This document shows, in pieces, positions 55,073-63,734 of a stretch of DNA of 64,000 nt. The notes below the pieces were generated by a model. It worked only from the letters and a program-made list of their open reading frames with translations, did not search any database and had not been told where the DNA came from. Numbering within the stretch: position 1 is the stretch's first letter; every line of letters starts with the position of its first letter. The position numbers and the translations under genes were made by a program. Location: positions 2,418,001 through 2,482,000 of the forward strand of contig NZ_AP028934.1 of NCBI RefSeq assembly GCF_036323475.1. Direction: 5' to 3'. Source of the stretch: Solobacterium moorei. Its GTDB lineage: Bacteria > Bacillota_I > Bacilli_A > Erysipelotrichales > Erysipelotrichaceae.

Positions 55073-55176
55073 ATTACCTCGTATTCTCGTTTTCAACACT
55101 AGCATTTTTCTGGTGATTCGTAAATGAAATGAAGTATGTAGAATGCGATTGAAGAGATATAAAAAATCGTGTAATA

Positions 55177-55185
55177 TGCTATAAT
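55177..55185 (+). promoter_or_regulatory. Extended -10 promoter for XpaC-AAA operon
   Basis: TGCTATAAT at 55177-55185 is a consensus extended -10 box, 23 bases before the first gene's start. Confidence 0.5.
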
Positions 55186-55207
55186 TCACTAGTGAGAGGT
55201 TATAAAA

Positions 55208-56173
55208 ATGAGAAACAGAAAGAACTCTGATTTTGGTTGGATATTCTTCTTAATATTTTTTCTTGGCGGAGGAACATTTATACCTATGTTAATTATTGTT
55301 GGTATCGTATTTGCGATTGTAATGGCAGCGGTAAATGCCTCGAAGAGAAACGAGCAAAGATCAAACCCATATGCTAGCTATTCGTCATCTACATACTATG
55401 CTAGAAATCGTGCATCAAATATTTCTGCATCACAGATGGCAAAGAATAACATCTTCTTACGTAAGTGGTTTAGAACACATACTGCGTTAAACGTTAGTAC
55501 AGGAATTGAACTACGTGTACGTAACGGTGAATATAAGTCACTATCTAATTTAGATGTATATCGTAATGGTATCTTGGTAAGTGGACTAAATGTATTTGGT
55601 GCTAACTATCCTGAATCTTATGAACAGATTTTAAGAGAAGTTTCTAAGCAGGCAGATGACTATCAGAATACAGATGTTATCGATGTACAAGCTACACCAA
55701 CAAATATGAGGAAGGAAGAGGTTAAGGCTGAAGAACCATCCTCCAGTGCACAGACCTATATTGACCAGATTAATGCATTAAACGATACAATCCCAGATGA
55801 AGAAATTTCAAATGGATTATTTGAAACATGCACACTTCTAAAACAGGCACAGAAGTTAGAAACAACCTTCCCTGCATCCAAAGGAAAGCTTAAGAAGTTG
55901 TATGAATACTATTTGCCAATCCTTGTTCGTATTCTAAAACAATATGATGCTCTTCAGACTGCACAGACAGACCCTAACTACGAAGAAACAAAAGAGAAGC
56001 TAGGCAAGACGGTCGTATTAATCAATGATGCGATGAAGAATATGATTGCAAGTTACACAGACCAAGACTTTATTAATCTATCTGCTGATATGGCTACTTT
56101 AAATGCTGTATTAAAGAAGGATGGTTTAACAAGCGATGGCATGTTTGAAGTTGGACATAAAGGAGGCGAGTAA
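55208..56173 (+). CDS. XpaC-like membrane protein
   Basis: The 321-residue protein has one or two N-terminal membrane helices (about 11-43), a Ser/Tyr/Asn-rich linker, and a middle domain of unknown type (about 85-160). The helical C-terminal part (about 185-315) has YEYYLPILVRILKQYDALQ and a DFINLSADMATLNAVLKKDGL segment, which resemble XpaC proteins (5-bromo-4-chloroindolyl phosphate hydrolysis family). XpaC genes are often near telA, as here. Function is unknown; the family name comes from an old phenotype. It overlaps the AAA gene (TAATG). Confidence 0.7.
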   Translation: MRNRKNSDFGWIFFLIFFLGGGTFIPMLIIVGIVFAIVMAAVNASKRNEQRSNPYASYSSSTYYARNRASNISASQMAKNNIFLRKWFRTHTALNVSTGIELRVRNGEYKSLSNLDVYRNGILVSGLNVFGANYPESYEQILREVSKQADDYQNTDVIDVQATPTNMRKEEVKAEEPSSSAQTYIDQINALNDTIPDEEISNGLFETCTLLKQAQKLETTFPASKGKLKKLYEYYLPILVRILKQYDALQTAQTDPNYEETKEKLGKTVVLINDAMKNMIASYTDQDFINLSADMATLNAVLKKDGLTSDGMFEVGHKGGE

Positions 56174-58317
56174 TGTCGAAAGATCGTAGAACAGAGGAAA
56201 AAGAAAGACTTTGGAATGAGGTCTTAGGCAAAAAGCGTGCTTATGAATCCACAGATGCGTCTGAACAAATTACATTAAGTATTGATAGTAATGAACAGAA
56301 CCAGAATTTAAATATTCTAAAACAGCCAGATCGAGCAATGCAGGAATTGAATGCAATTTTGCGTAAACAACAAAAAGATTTAGAGAATATGCATGCGGCA
56401 TTGCAGAAGAAGGATGAACCTTTAGATATCTCCGCAATGAGTATGGATGTATTAGAGCGTGATTTAAAGCGCGACTATGGTTTAAGCGAAATTGAACAAA
56501 AACCTACAGAGAAGAAGGAATTTAATTCACAGAAACTGTTCGATGATATCTACAATGTCATCATTTCAAGGGTGATGGGTCAAAAAGACGCAATCCATCA
56601 GATGGTAAATGCGTTTAGAAGACCATATTTAATGGGTGAAGAAGCAGGAAAAGCGAAGAATGTCATTCTTGTCTCTGGCCCTGTGGGTTCTGGTAGACAC
56701 GAAGCAGTTACGCAGATGGCACGTTCTTTATATGAACGTCAAGTATTTATCAGTGATGAAGTATATACGATTGATATGGGTCGTTATACATCATCAGGGC
56801 AGGAACAGATTTTCTTACAGGACTTATATGAGGCAATCTCTGGTAATGGTTCTGTTATCTGCTTTGAGAACTTTGAAAATGGTTTCCCAGCATTCTTACG
56901 TATGATTAGTTCGCTGGTTACGACAGGTAGCTGTGTATTAAACAAGCGCTATGTTTTAAATAAGGGTGTACTTGTAGAAAATCAAACCGGCCTTGTGAAG
57001 GATAGCGTTGATACTTTAAGCGTTGGTGGTAAATATCTTGTATTTATGACAACTGGTAGTGTATCGAAGGTCCAAGATGCCTTTGGTGCAGACTTTATGT
57101 ACCATGTGTTGGATACTGTTACATTAAAGAAGTTAGATGATGAAAGTATTCGCTCGATTGTTCAGGTGCAAGCAGCGAACTTAATCAAGAAAGCAGAAGA
57201 AAACCTAAAGATTAAATTAGTGGTTGAAGATTCTGTTCAGGAATGGGTAATTCAACACTTTAATAAGGATTTAGGTGCTGCTTCTATTAGTTCTAACTTC
57301 TATGATTTCTATGTATCTCTAGGACAGGCGGTATTAGACCATTCCCTGGGAAATATGGAAGAAATCAAGATGACAGTGAAGAATGATATTCCTGTTATCA
57401 CAATCAAGGAAGAAGATATTCAGATGAGTCGCTCACGGAATAGCAGTGAGGAACTAGAAGAAGTAAATCGTGAATTAAGTGAGATTATTGGCCTTGATGA
57501 AGTGAAGGCTTATATCACTTCCTTACAATCCTTGGTTGCGATGCAACAAAAGCGTCGAGAGCAGGGTATGAAGACTGCGACACTTTCCAAACATATGATT
57601 TTTACAGGTAATCCTGGTACTGGTAAAACAACGATTGCGAGATTGATTTCTCGTTATATGAAGGCAATCGGTGCATTAACACAGGGACAGCTTGTGGAAG
57701 TATCGAGATCAGATTTGGTAGCGCAGTATGTTGGACAGACTGCTCCATTAACGATGTCAGTTATCAAGTCTGCGATTGGCGGTGTGCTTTTTATCGATGA
57801 AGCGTACTCTCTACATCGTGGAAAAGATGACGCGTTTGGATTGGAGTGTATCGATACACTTGTAAAGGCAATGGAAGATAACCGTGATAACTTAATCGTT
57901 ATCCTAGCGGGATATAAGAAGGAAATGTCTGTATTCCTAGAGTCTAATTCTGGTTTAAAGTCACGTTTCCCAAATATCATCAACTTCAAGGACTACACAG
58001 GTGAAGAACTCTATCAGATTGCTTGTCTACAAGCAAAGGGCAAAGGCTATCATATTGATGAAGCTCTTGCGGATAAGTTGACAGCGTACTTCAATGAAGT
58101 ACAAAGTATCAATCCAATGGAAGCTGGTAACGGTAGACTTGCACGTAATATGATTGAAGATGCAATCTTACGTCAATCCACAAGGTTAGTGTCAAATCCG
58201 GATAGTGATATGAGTGAACTTGTTGAGGCTGACTTTGATTTCACAATCAAGATTCAACCTCCAAAGACAAGTGATTCTCCTACACTAGAAGATTTATTAA
58301 AGATGTCACAGAAATAG
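56173..58317 (+). CDS. Tandem AAA+ ATPase with degenerate first domain
   Basis: The 714-residue protein has a charged helical N terminus (1-115), then a ClpB-like AAA domain (about 120-410) whose Walker A is GPVGSGRH (169-176, Lys replaced by Arg) and whose Walker B is VICFEN (228-233, no Asp-Glu), so it probably cannot hydrolyse ATP. The second domain (about 430-690) is CbxX/CfqX or SpoVK-like and looks active: GNPGTGKTT (479-487), VLFIDE (538-543) and arginine finger in GLKSRFP near 598. It probably remodels a protein partner, perhaps the XpaC-like protein with which it is co-translated. A strong terminator follows. Confidence 0.82.
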   Translation: MSKDRRTEEKERLWNEVLGKKRAYESTDASEQITLSIDSNEQNQNLNILKQPDRAMQELNAILRKQQKDLENMHAALQKKDEPLDISAMSMDVLERDLKRDYGLSEIEQKPTEKKEFNSQKLFDDIYNVIISRVMGQKDAIHQMVNAFRRPYLMGEEAGKAKNVILVSGPVGSGRHEAVTQMARSLYERQVFISDEVYTIDMGRYTSSGQEQIFLQDLYEAISGNGSVICFENFENGFPAFLRMISSLVTTGSCVLNKRYVLNKGVLVENQTGLVKDSVDTLSVGGKYLVFMTTGSVSKVQDAFGADFMYHVLDTVTLKKLDDESIRSIVQVQAANLIKKAEENLKIKLVVEDSVQEWVIQHFNKDLGAASISSNFYDFYVSLGQAVLDHSLGNMEEIKMTVKNDIPVITIKEEDIQMSRSRNSSEELEEVNRELSEIIGLDEVKAYITSLQSLVAMQQKRREQGMKTATLSKHMIFTGNPGTGKTTIARLISRYMKAIGALTQGQLVEVSRSDLVAQYVGQTAPLTMSVIKSAIGGVLFIDEAYSLHRGKDDAFGLECIDTLVKAMEDNRDNLIVILAGYKKEMSVFLESNSGLKSRFPNIINFKDYTGEELYQIACLQAKGKGYHIDEALADKLTAYFNEVQSINPMEAGNGRLARNMIEDAILRQSTRLVSNPDSDMSELVEADFDFTIKIQPPKTSDSPTLEDLLKMSQK

Positions 58318-58321
58318 TATT

Positions 58322-58353
58322 AAAAAGTGCTAGGTGGAAGTTTAGCACTTTTT
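58322..58353 (+). terminator. Terminator after AAA+ gene
   Basis: AAAAAGTGCTA (58322-58332) pairs perfectly with TAGCACTTTTT (58343-58353) around a 10-base loop. Confidence 0.85.
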
Positions 58354-58539
58354 CTATATACATGCATGCACGTTTGTATGTATAAAATAGTTGAATATGC
58401 AAGTATTTTTTGAAAGTGATTTATATATATTATGCATGCATGTTTTGATACAATAAACATTATGGTAATTTTGTGTGAAAATTGAGCATTTTATGCGCTA
58501 AATTTGACGTTTTAATTAATTTTTGTGTATGATTTTTAT

Positions 58540-59607
58540 ATGAAATATAGATTGCAAATGATGACAAAGAAATTTCTTGCGTTTGGTTTGACTGCTTGCA
58601 TGGTAGGTGGTACGGCACTTAGTTATGTGCTCGCAAGAAGAGACTATATGAATAAGCAGATGTTATTATCACAGGCTAAGTTATATGATTCATTAAGACT
58701 TAACATGAGCGGTATTACGACAGCTGAGTATGGAAGTACATTTGATGTACACACACTCGTTGCGGAACATACTGGTGATTTAAAGATTGATGGACAGATT
58801 GATGCTAGTGCAATTGGATCATATCCAATCAAACTGATTTTATCTGGTAAGGAGTCTAAGTTTGGTTTAACAAATTCCAAGACATTTACAGCAAGTGTAA
58901 ATGTTGTGGACACAAAACCGGCAGAGATTACTTTAGCTGCTAGCAGCGTTGATATTAAGGCTGGAAGCTCCTATGACCTTTTCTCAAATATTGTCTCAGT
59001 CATTGATCCGATTGATGGTAGCTTAACTGCTTCAACGGAAAACGGAAAGGGCAACTATACAGTTGCGGTCGATGGTGATATCTCAAAAGCAGGAACATAT
59101 ATAGCGACAGTAACTGCGACGGATAAGAACGGTAATGTTTCTACTGTCTCTTATACAATTAATGTCACAAGAGCGTATGTATCCTCTGGTCCAGTAGATA
59201 CTTCTGGCAACTATCAGACAATCTACTCTTACTTAACAGGTACACTTGGATTGTCTAAGGCTGCAGCTTGTGGTGTTCTTGCGAACATGTGGCAAGAATC
59301 CAAGTTTAATCCAACTGCAGGCTCATCCTATTACGGTTTATGTCAATGGGGTGGCGGTAGATATACGAACTTAGTAAACTATTGTGCAAATAATGGACTC
59401 GACTACACAACAGTTGAAGGACAGCTAGCTTTCTTAACACATGAGTTAACAGGTGCGTATAACAGTACTTTTGTTGGATTACAGAATGTTGCGGATTCAG
59501 CAGAAGGTGCAGCTGAGGCAGCTACAATCTTCGTTACAAGATATGAAGGTGCTTCTCATACAGCTGGACGTGCTGAAAAGGCATATGCATATTATTTAGA
59601 AGGATAA
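58540..59607 (+). CDS. Membrane-anchored lysozyme-like protein with Ig-like domains
   Basis: From ATG 58540 the protein has 355 residues. One N-terminal helix (FLAFGLTACMVGGTALSYVL) anchors it; there is no obvious lipobox. Two beta-rich Ig/cadherin-like regions follow (about 45-210), ending SYTINVTRAYV. The C-terminal domain (about 220-355) has IYSYLTGTLGLSKAAACGVL, NMWQESKFNP with a likely catalytic Glu, and YYGLCQWGGGRYTNL, the pattern of phage tail lysozymes. It probably cuts peptidoglycan. No clear ribosome site is seen; GTG 58525 and ATG 58555 are alternatives. Confidence 0.8.
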   Translation: MKYRLQMMTKKFLAFGLTACMVGGTALSYVLARRDYMNKQMLLSQAKLYDSLRLNMSGITTAEYGSTFDVHTLVAEHTGDLKIDGQIDASAIGSYPIKLILSGKESKFGLTNSKTFTASVNVVDTKPAEITLAASSVDIKAGSSYDLFSNIVSVIDPIDGSLTASTENGKGNYTVAVDGDISKAGTYIATVTATDKNGNVSTVSYTINVTRAYVSSGPVDTSGNYQTIYSYLTGTLGLSKAAACGVLANMWQESKFNPTAGSSYYGLCQWGGGRYTNLVNYCANNGLDYTTVEGQLAFLTHELTGAYNSTFVGLQNVADSAEGAAEAATIFVTRYEGASHTAGRAEKAYAYYLEG

Positions 59608-59621
59608 ATATATAAAATTAT

Positions 59622-59652
59622 GAAAGAATGGGGTTTCCTCATTCTTTTCATA
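59622..59652 (+). terminator. Weak terminator after lysozyme-like gene
   Basis: AAAGAATG (59623-59630) pairs with CATTCTTT (59640-59647) and T-rich sequence follows. Confidence 0.5.
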
Positions 59653-59660
59653 ATGCAAAA

Positions 59661-59669
59661 TGATATAAT
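59661..59669 (+). promoter_or_regulatory. Extended -10 promoter for phosphoesterase gene
   Basis: TGATATAAT at 59661-59669 is an extended -10 box, 25 bases before the ATG, followed by a GAGGTG ribosome site. Confidence 0.5.
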
Positions 59670-59693
59670 CTAAAGCGCAGAGGTGCTAGCAAC

Positions 59694-61598
59694 ATGAAGA
59701 AATTTTTATTAAAAATTATAACTGCAATGACAGTACTGACAAGTACGATTTCCACAGTTGTATACGCTGATGAAGAACAGACATCAAATGATAGTTCGAC
59801 GGTACGTATTCTATTTACGCATGATTTACACGACCATATTGATTCTTATCGTGTAACGAATACAGAAACAAGAGAACCAGAAGTGATTGGTGGATATGCG
59901 CAATTAGCAGGAGCCATTGCGGCAAATCGCAACGATCATACGGTACTAGTAGATGCTGGTGACTTTTCAATGGGAACTTTTTATAATGCATTATTTGAAA
60001 AGAGTGCACCTGATTTATCTTTATTAGGAATGATGGGCTATGATGCGACGACCCTTGGAAACCATGAGTTTGATTATGGTGTCACTTCTCTTACAAAGAT
60101 GATTGAAAGTTCTATCAACACACCTCCAATCCTCTGCAGTAATCTTACATTTGGCGAGGATGAAAAATCACAGGCGCTGAAGAAAGCTTGGGAAGATCAT
60201 GGTGGTGCAGAATATAAAATCATTGACCGTGGTGGGTATAAGATTGGCTTATTTGGGGTAATGGGTGAAGATAGTGTCTATTACACAGCCGCTGGAAATA
60301 ATACATTCCCAGATCGTATTGAAGCAGCCAAGAAGACGGTACAGAAGCTAAAAGAAGAAGGTGCACAAGTGATTGTCTGCCTTTCTCATAGTGGCACAAA
60401 TAAAGATCCTAGTAAATCAGAGGATGAAATCCTTGCGGAGAAGGTAGATGGCATCGACGTTATTGTCAGTGGTCATACCCATACCGTGTTAACAGAACCG
60501 ATCCATAAGAATAAAACGTGGATTGTATCTGCGGGATGCTTTGGCAAGTATCTTGGCTTGTTAGATATCAACGCTGAGACAAAAGAGAAAATCGATTATC
60601 AATTGATTCCAATTACGGCAGAAAGCCCAGTCGATCAAACGATCAACGCAAAGATTCAAGAATATAAAACAGATATAAATGAGAATTATCTCAAGCAATA
60701 TGGATATACAATGGATCAATCAATTGGGTATACTAATTTCCCACTAACAGATGTATATGAAGACTACCCAGCCTTTACAGGAAACTCCATGGCAGACCTC
60801 ATTACAGACGCCTATGTATATGCAAGCAAGTTAACTACAAAAGATACTTCATTTACGATAGGCTTAACCGCAAAAGGTATTATCCGTTCTGGACTTGTGA
60901 AGGGCGATATCACAGTTGGAGAAGTATATGATGCGGTAAATCTTGGCAAAGGAAATGATGGTTTACTTGGATATCCACTGATTCGTATATACATGAAGGG
61001 TTCTGATTTAATCAAAGTTGCAGAATTAGACCGCAGTGTGGGTAAGGACATGATGGTGGATGGACAGTTATTCTTTAGTGGTATGCAGTATCATTACTCC
61101 GATTACCGCTTTATCTTAAATCATGTAGTTGATGCGGAAATTCGAACGAATGCAGGTTTCTATATACCTGTAGAAAAAGATAAGCTATACCCTGTGGTAA
61201 CGAACTTATATATCGCAAATATGTTGCCATCGGTAGTTAAGAAGACATTCAACCAGTTAGATATTCATACATACGATGCCTCAGGCCATGAGATTAAAGA
61301 TTTCTCGGATATGATCCTATATAATGCAGATGGCACAGAGCTAAAAGAATGGCAAGCAATCACACGCTATATCTTAGATATGGGCAAAGTAAACGGAGTA
61401 TCTGAGATGAAAGCACAATACCAAACCGCAAGAGTACAGAAGAATAAGGATAAGCATTTCAGTTTCATACGCTTCTTCCAAAACACCTCAGCCTTTGGCT
61501 ATCGCATCTATCTAGCAATCATTATTGCAATCACAGTACTGCTAGGAATTATTAGACTTATTACATATCTGATTCGTAGACAGCGCGAGAAAAAATGA
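59694..61598 (+). CDS. Surface 5'-nucleotidase/cyclic phosphodiesterase family protein
   Basis: The 634-residue protein has a signal peptide (about 1-25), a metallophosphoesterase domain (about 35-310) and a UshA-type C-terminal nucleotidase domain (about 330-560), then a C-terminal membrane helix (about 605-627) and a basic end. Metal ligands are Asp44 and His46 in FTHDLHDHI, Asp90 in VDAGDFSMG, Asn123 and His124 in LGNHEFDYG, CLSHSG and VSGHTHT. It releases phosphate from outside nucleotides or similar compounds. The cell-surface anchor is a helix and not LPXTG. Confidence 0.87.
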   Translation: MKKFLLKIITAMTVLTSTISTVVYADEEQTSNDSSTVRILFTHDLHDHIDSYRVTNTETREPEVIGGYAQLAGAIAANRNDHTVLVDAGDFSMGTFYNALFEKSAPDLSLLGMMGYDATTLGNHEFDYGVTSLTKMIESSINTPPILCSNLTFGEDEKSQALKKAWEDHGGAEYKIIDRGGYKIGLFGVMGEDSVYYTAAGNNTFPDRIEAAKKTVQKLKEEGAQVIVCLSHSGTNKDPSKSEDEILAEKVDGIDVIVSGHTHTVLTEPIHKNKTWIVSAGCFGKYLGLLDINAETKEKIDYQLIPITAESPVDQTINAKIQEYKTDINENYLKQYGYTMDQSIGYTNFPLTDVYEDYPAFTGNSMADLITDAYVYASKLTTKDTSFTIGLTAKGIIRSGLVKGDITVGEVYDAVNLGKGNDGLLGYPLIRIYMKGSDLIKVAELDRSVGKDMMVDGQLFFSGMQYHYSDYRFILNHVVDAEIRTNAGFYIPVEKDKLYPVVTNLYIANMLPSVVKKTFNQLDIHTYDASGHEIKDFSDMILYNADGTELKEWQAITRYILDMGKVNGVSEMKAQYQTARVQKNKDKHFSFIRFFQNTSAFGYRIYLAIIIAITVLLGIIRLITYLIRRQREKK

Positions 61599-61654
61599 AT
61601 ATCAATTGAAAAACAACGTGGTATACTAAATCTATATGACAGAAGGGGAATGAC

Positions 61655-62890
61655 ATGAGCGAGAATAATACAAATCAAACACAAACACAGGCACAGGCAC
61701 AGACACAAACAGAGCCAGAAATCACTCTTACGCTAACGCCTGATGAGCTTCAAGAAGAAAATCAAAAACAGTTAGCTGACTTAGAAGAGAAAAAGGCAGC
61801 TGAAGAAGATGAGAAACTAAAATCTATTGACCCAATCGAGGCAACAGAATTCAGTGATGCAGAAAAAAAGACAATCGATACCTTCTCACAGAAGATCGAT
61901 ATCATGGATTCCAATACAGTTCTCCAGTATGGTTCTGCTGCACAGAAGAAAGTAACGGATTTCTCAAATACAGCATTAAAGAATGTACGTACAAAGGACT
62001 TAGGTGAAATCGGAAATATCCTCACAGATCTTGTTGTAAATTTAAAGAATACATCTGACTCTGATGAGAAGAAGGGATTTTTCGCAAACTTATTTGATAA
62101 AGGTAAATCAAAGGTTGAAGAGTTTAGAGCTCGCTATGACAAGGCAGAAGCTAACGTTGAAAAGATTGCAGGTGTCTTAGAAGATCATCAGATCCAATTG
62201 TTAAAGGATATCGCTTTATTAGATGAACTCTATGAACGCAACCAAATAAACATCAAGGAATTAAGCATGTATATCGTTGCTGGACGTAAGAAGCTAAAGG
62301 ATGTTCGTGCAAATGAATTACCTGCATTAATCGCAAAGGCAAAGCAGACAGGCTTACCTGAAGATGCGCAGAAGGCAAATGACTTAGAGCAGGCTTGTGT
62401 ACGCTTTGAAAAGAAGCTCTATGACCTTGAACTAACAAGACAGGTTTCTATCCAGATGGCTCCACAGATTCGTTTGGTACAGAACAACGATACTCTTATG
62501 ACTGAGAAGATTCAGAGTACTCTTGCGAATACAATTCCACTTTGGAAGAATCAGATTGTATTATCTTTAGGTATCACACACTCTAAGCAAGCAATGGAAG
62601 CGCAACGCGAAGTTACAAATATGACAAACGAACTTCTCAAGAAGAATGCGAAAACATTGCACCAAGCAACTGTTGAAACAGCGAAAGAGAGTGAACGTGG
62701 TATTGTTGATATCGAAACATTACAGCACACAAATGAACAGTTAATTTCTACATTGGATGAAGTATTGAGCATCCAGAAGGAAGGCCGTGACAAGCGTGAA
62801 GCTGCACAGCTTGAATTACGTCGTATTGAAAACCAATTAACAAATAAGTTATTGGAAATCAATGCAGAAAAAGATGTCACAAAGAGATAG
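61655..62890 (+). CDS. TelA-family (toxic anion resistance) protein
   Basis: The 411-residue protein has a Gln/Thr-rich repeat at the N terminus (QTQTQAQAQTQTEPE), then the TelA family body: KKTIDTFSQKIDIMDSNTVLQYGSA (in part), FDKGKSKVEEFRARYDKAE, DHQIQLLKDIALLDELYERN and the TRQVSIQMAPQIRLVQNND segment, with long coiled-coil helices. TelA is linked to tellurite and cell-envelope stress resistance, but its mechanism is unknown. Pairing with the XpaC-like gene upstream is recurrent. A TATACT box lies at 61622-61627 with no good -35. Confidence 0.88.
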   Translation: MSENNTNQTQTQAQAQTQTEPEITLTLTPDELQEENQKQLADLEEKKAAEEDEKLKSIDPIEATEFSDAEKKTIDTFSQKIDIMDSNTVLQYGSAAQKKVTDFSNTALKNVRTKDLGEIGNILTDLVVNLKNTSDSDEKKGFFANLFDKGKSKVEEFRARYDKAEANVEKIAGVLEDHQIQLLKDIALLDELYERNQINIKELSMYIVAGRKKLKDVRANELPALIAKAKQTGLPEDAQKANDLEQACVRFEKKLYDLELTRQVSIQMAPQIRLVQNNDTLMTEKIQSTLANTIPLWKNQIVLSLGITHSKQAMEAQREVTNMTNELLKKNAKTLHQATVETAKESERGIVDIETLQHTNEQLISTLDEVLSIQKEGRDKREAAQLELRRIENQLTNKLLEINAEKDVTKR

Positions 62891-63734
62891 TTCTATCCCA
62901 AGGCATGAATTTAAACGACACCCATATTGAGGATAGGGATAGCAAAACACTCTAATACATGAGAAGAATAAAGTGAACTCCTAAAAGTTGGACAATGACT
63001 AAGGTGGTTCACTTTATTTCTTATTGTATAAGTCGATATAACTGATTTTGTGTTTAAATACTTGAATTAGATAATCCAGAAGTTATTTACACAAATATAG
63101 CCAAAAGCGATAGTTTCTGTTTCTTTTCAATGAACAAAATCAGATTATCTTATCAAGTCGTTATTGTGGTTCACTATATAACGGCTTTTATTCTTATTGG
63201 CAGAAAAATACCATGCTTGCAGTCAGGTAATGAGTTATCAAAATATATTCATTCGTTTTCATCTATTAGTTCATTTCAATCCTCGTAAACATCTCCAAGC
63301 GTTGCACATGCAATGATAAAAAATATCAAGGTATATACAAAGTCTCAGAAAGACATATCTAGGTCATTATGCGATCCTTCTTCATTGGTGCGAGAAAGAT
63401 GAGGGAGAATTACAAAAGAAGAAAAATATATCAAAATGCTAACGGACGATTTACCAGTATTTCATGCCCGCATTGGAATCTTGCAAGAAGAGTTATATGT
63501 GATTCTAAGTATCTTTCGTCAGATATATATTGCAGTGGGAACCGGCAGACGTGAAATGAGTTAGCATACATTCTAACACGACTACTGTATTTTAGTTACA
63601 ATGTTAAAACAAAAACCATGCTAGAAGATAGTGAAATCATTTCTGGAACGTTAGAGGAATTACTAAATTACATACGTCGCTAATTGGAATGATGAATATA
63701 GTGTTATAATAAAAACCAATTACGGAGGTACCAA
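62891..63734. other. 844 bp without an intact gene; decayed mobile or gene relics
   Basis: The stretch holds a 9-bp inverted repeat AAAGTGAAC (62970-62978) with GTTCACTTT (63007-63015), a second GTGGTTCACTATA at 63166-63178, and interlocked inverted pairs CTGATTTTGT/ACAAAATCAG (63042 with 63134) and AGATAATC/GATTATCT (63069 with 63143). Short protein-like frames occur near 63415-63559. I recognise no family. It looks like the remains of an insertion sequence, but this is a weak inference. Confidence 0.4.
63702..63710 (+). promoter_or_regulatory. Extended -10 promoter for zinc-ribbon protein gene
   Basis: TGTTATAAT at 63702-63710 is an extended -10 box, 24 bases before the ATG, with GGAGG between. 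Confidence 0.5.

Noticed and set aside
58360-58460. Repeated ATGCATGC as an attachment site or protein-binding array
   Set aside because: The repeats are few, irregular and AT-rich, with no neighbouring integrase; chance palindromes are enough.
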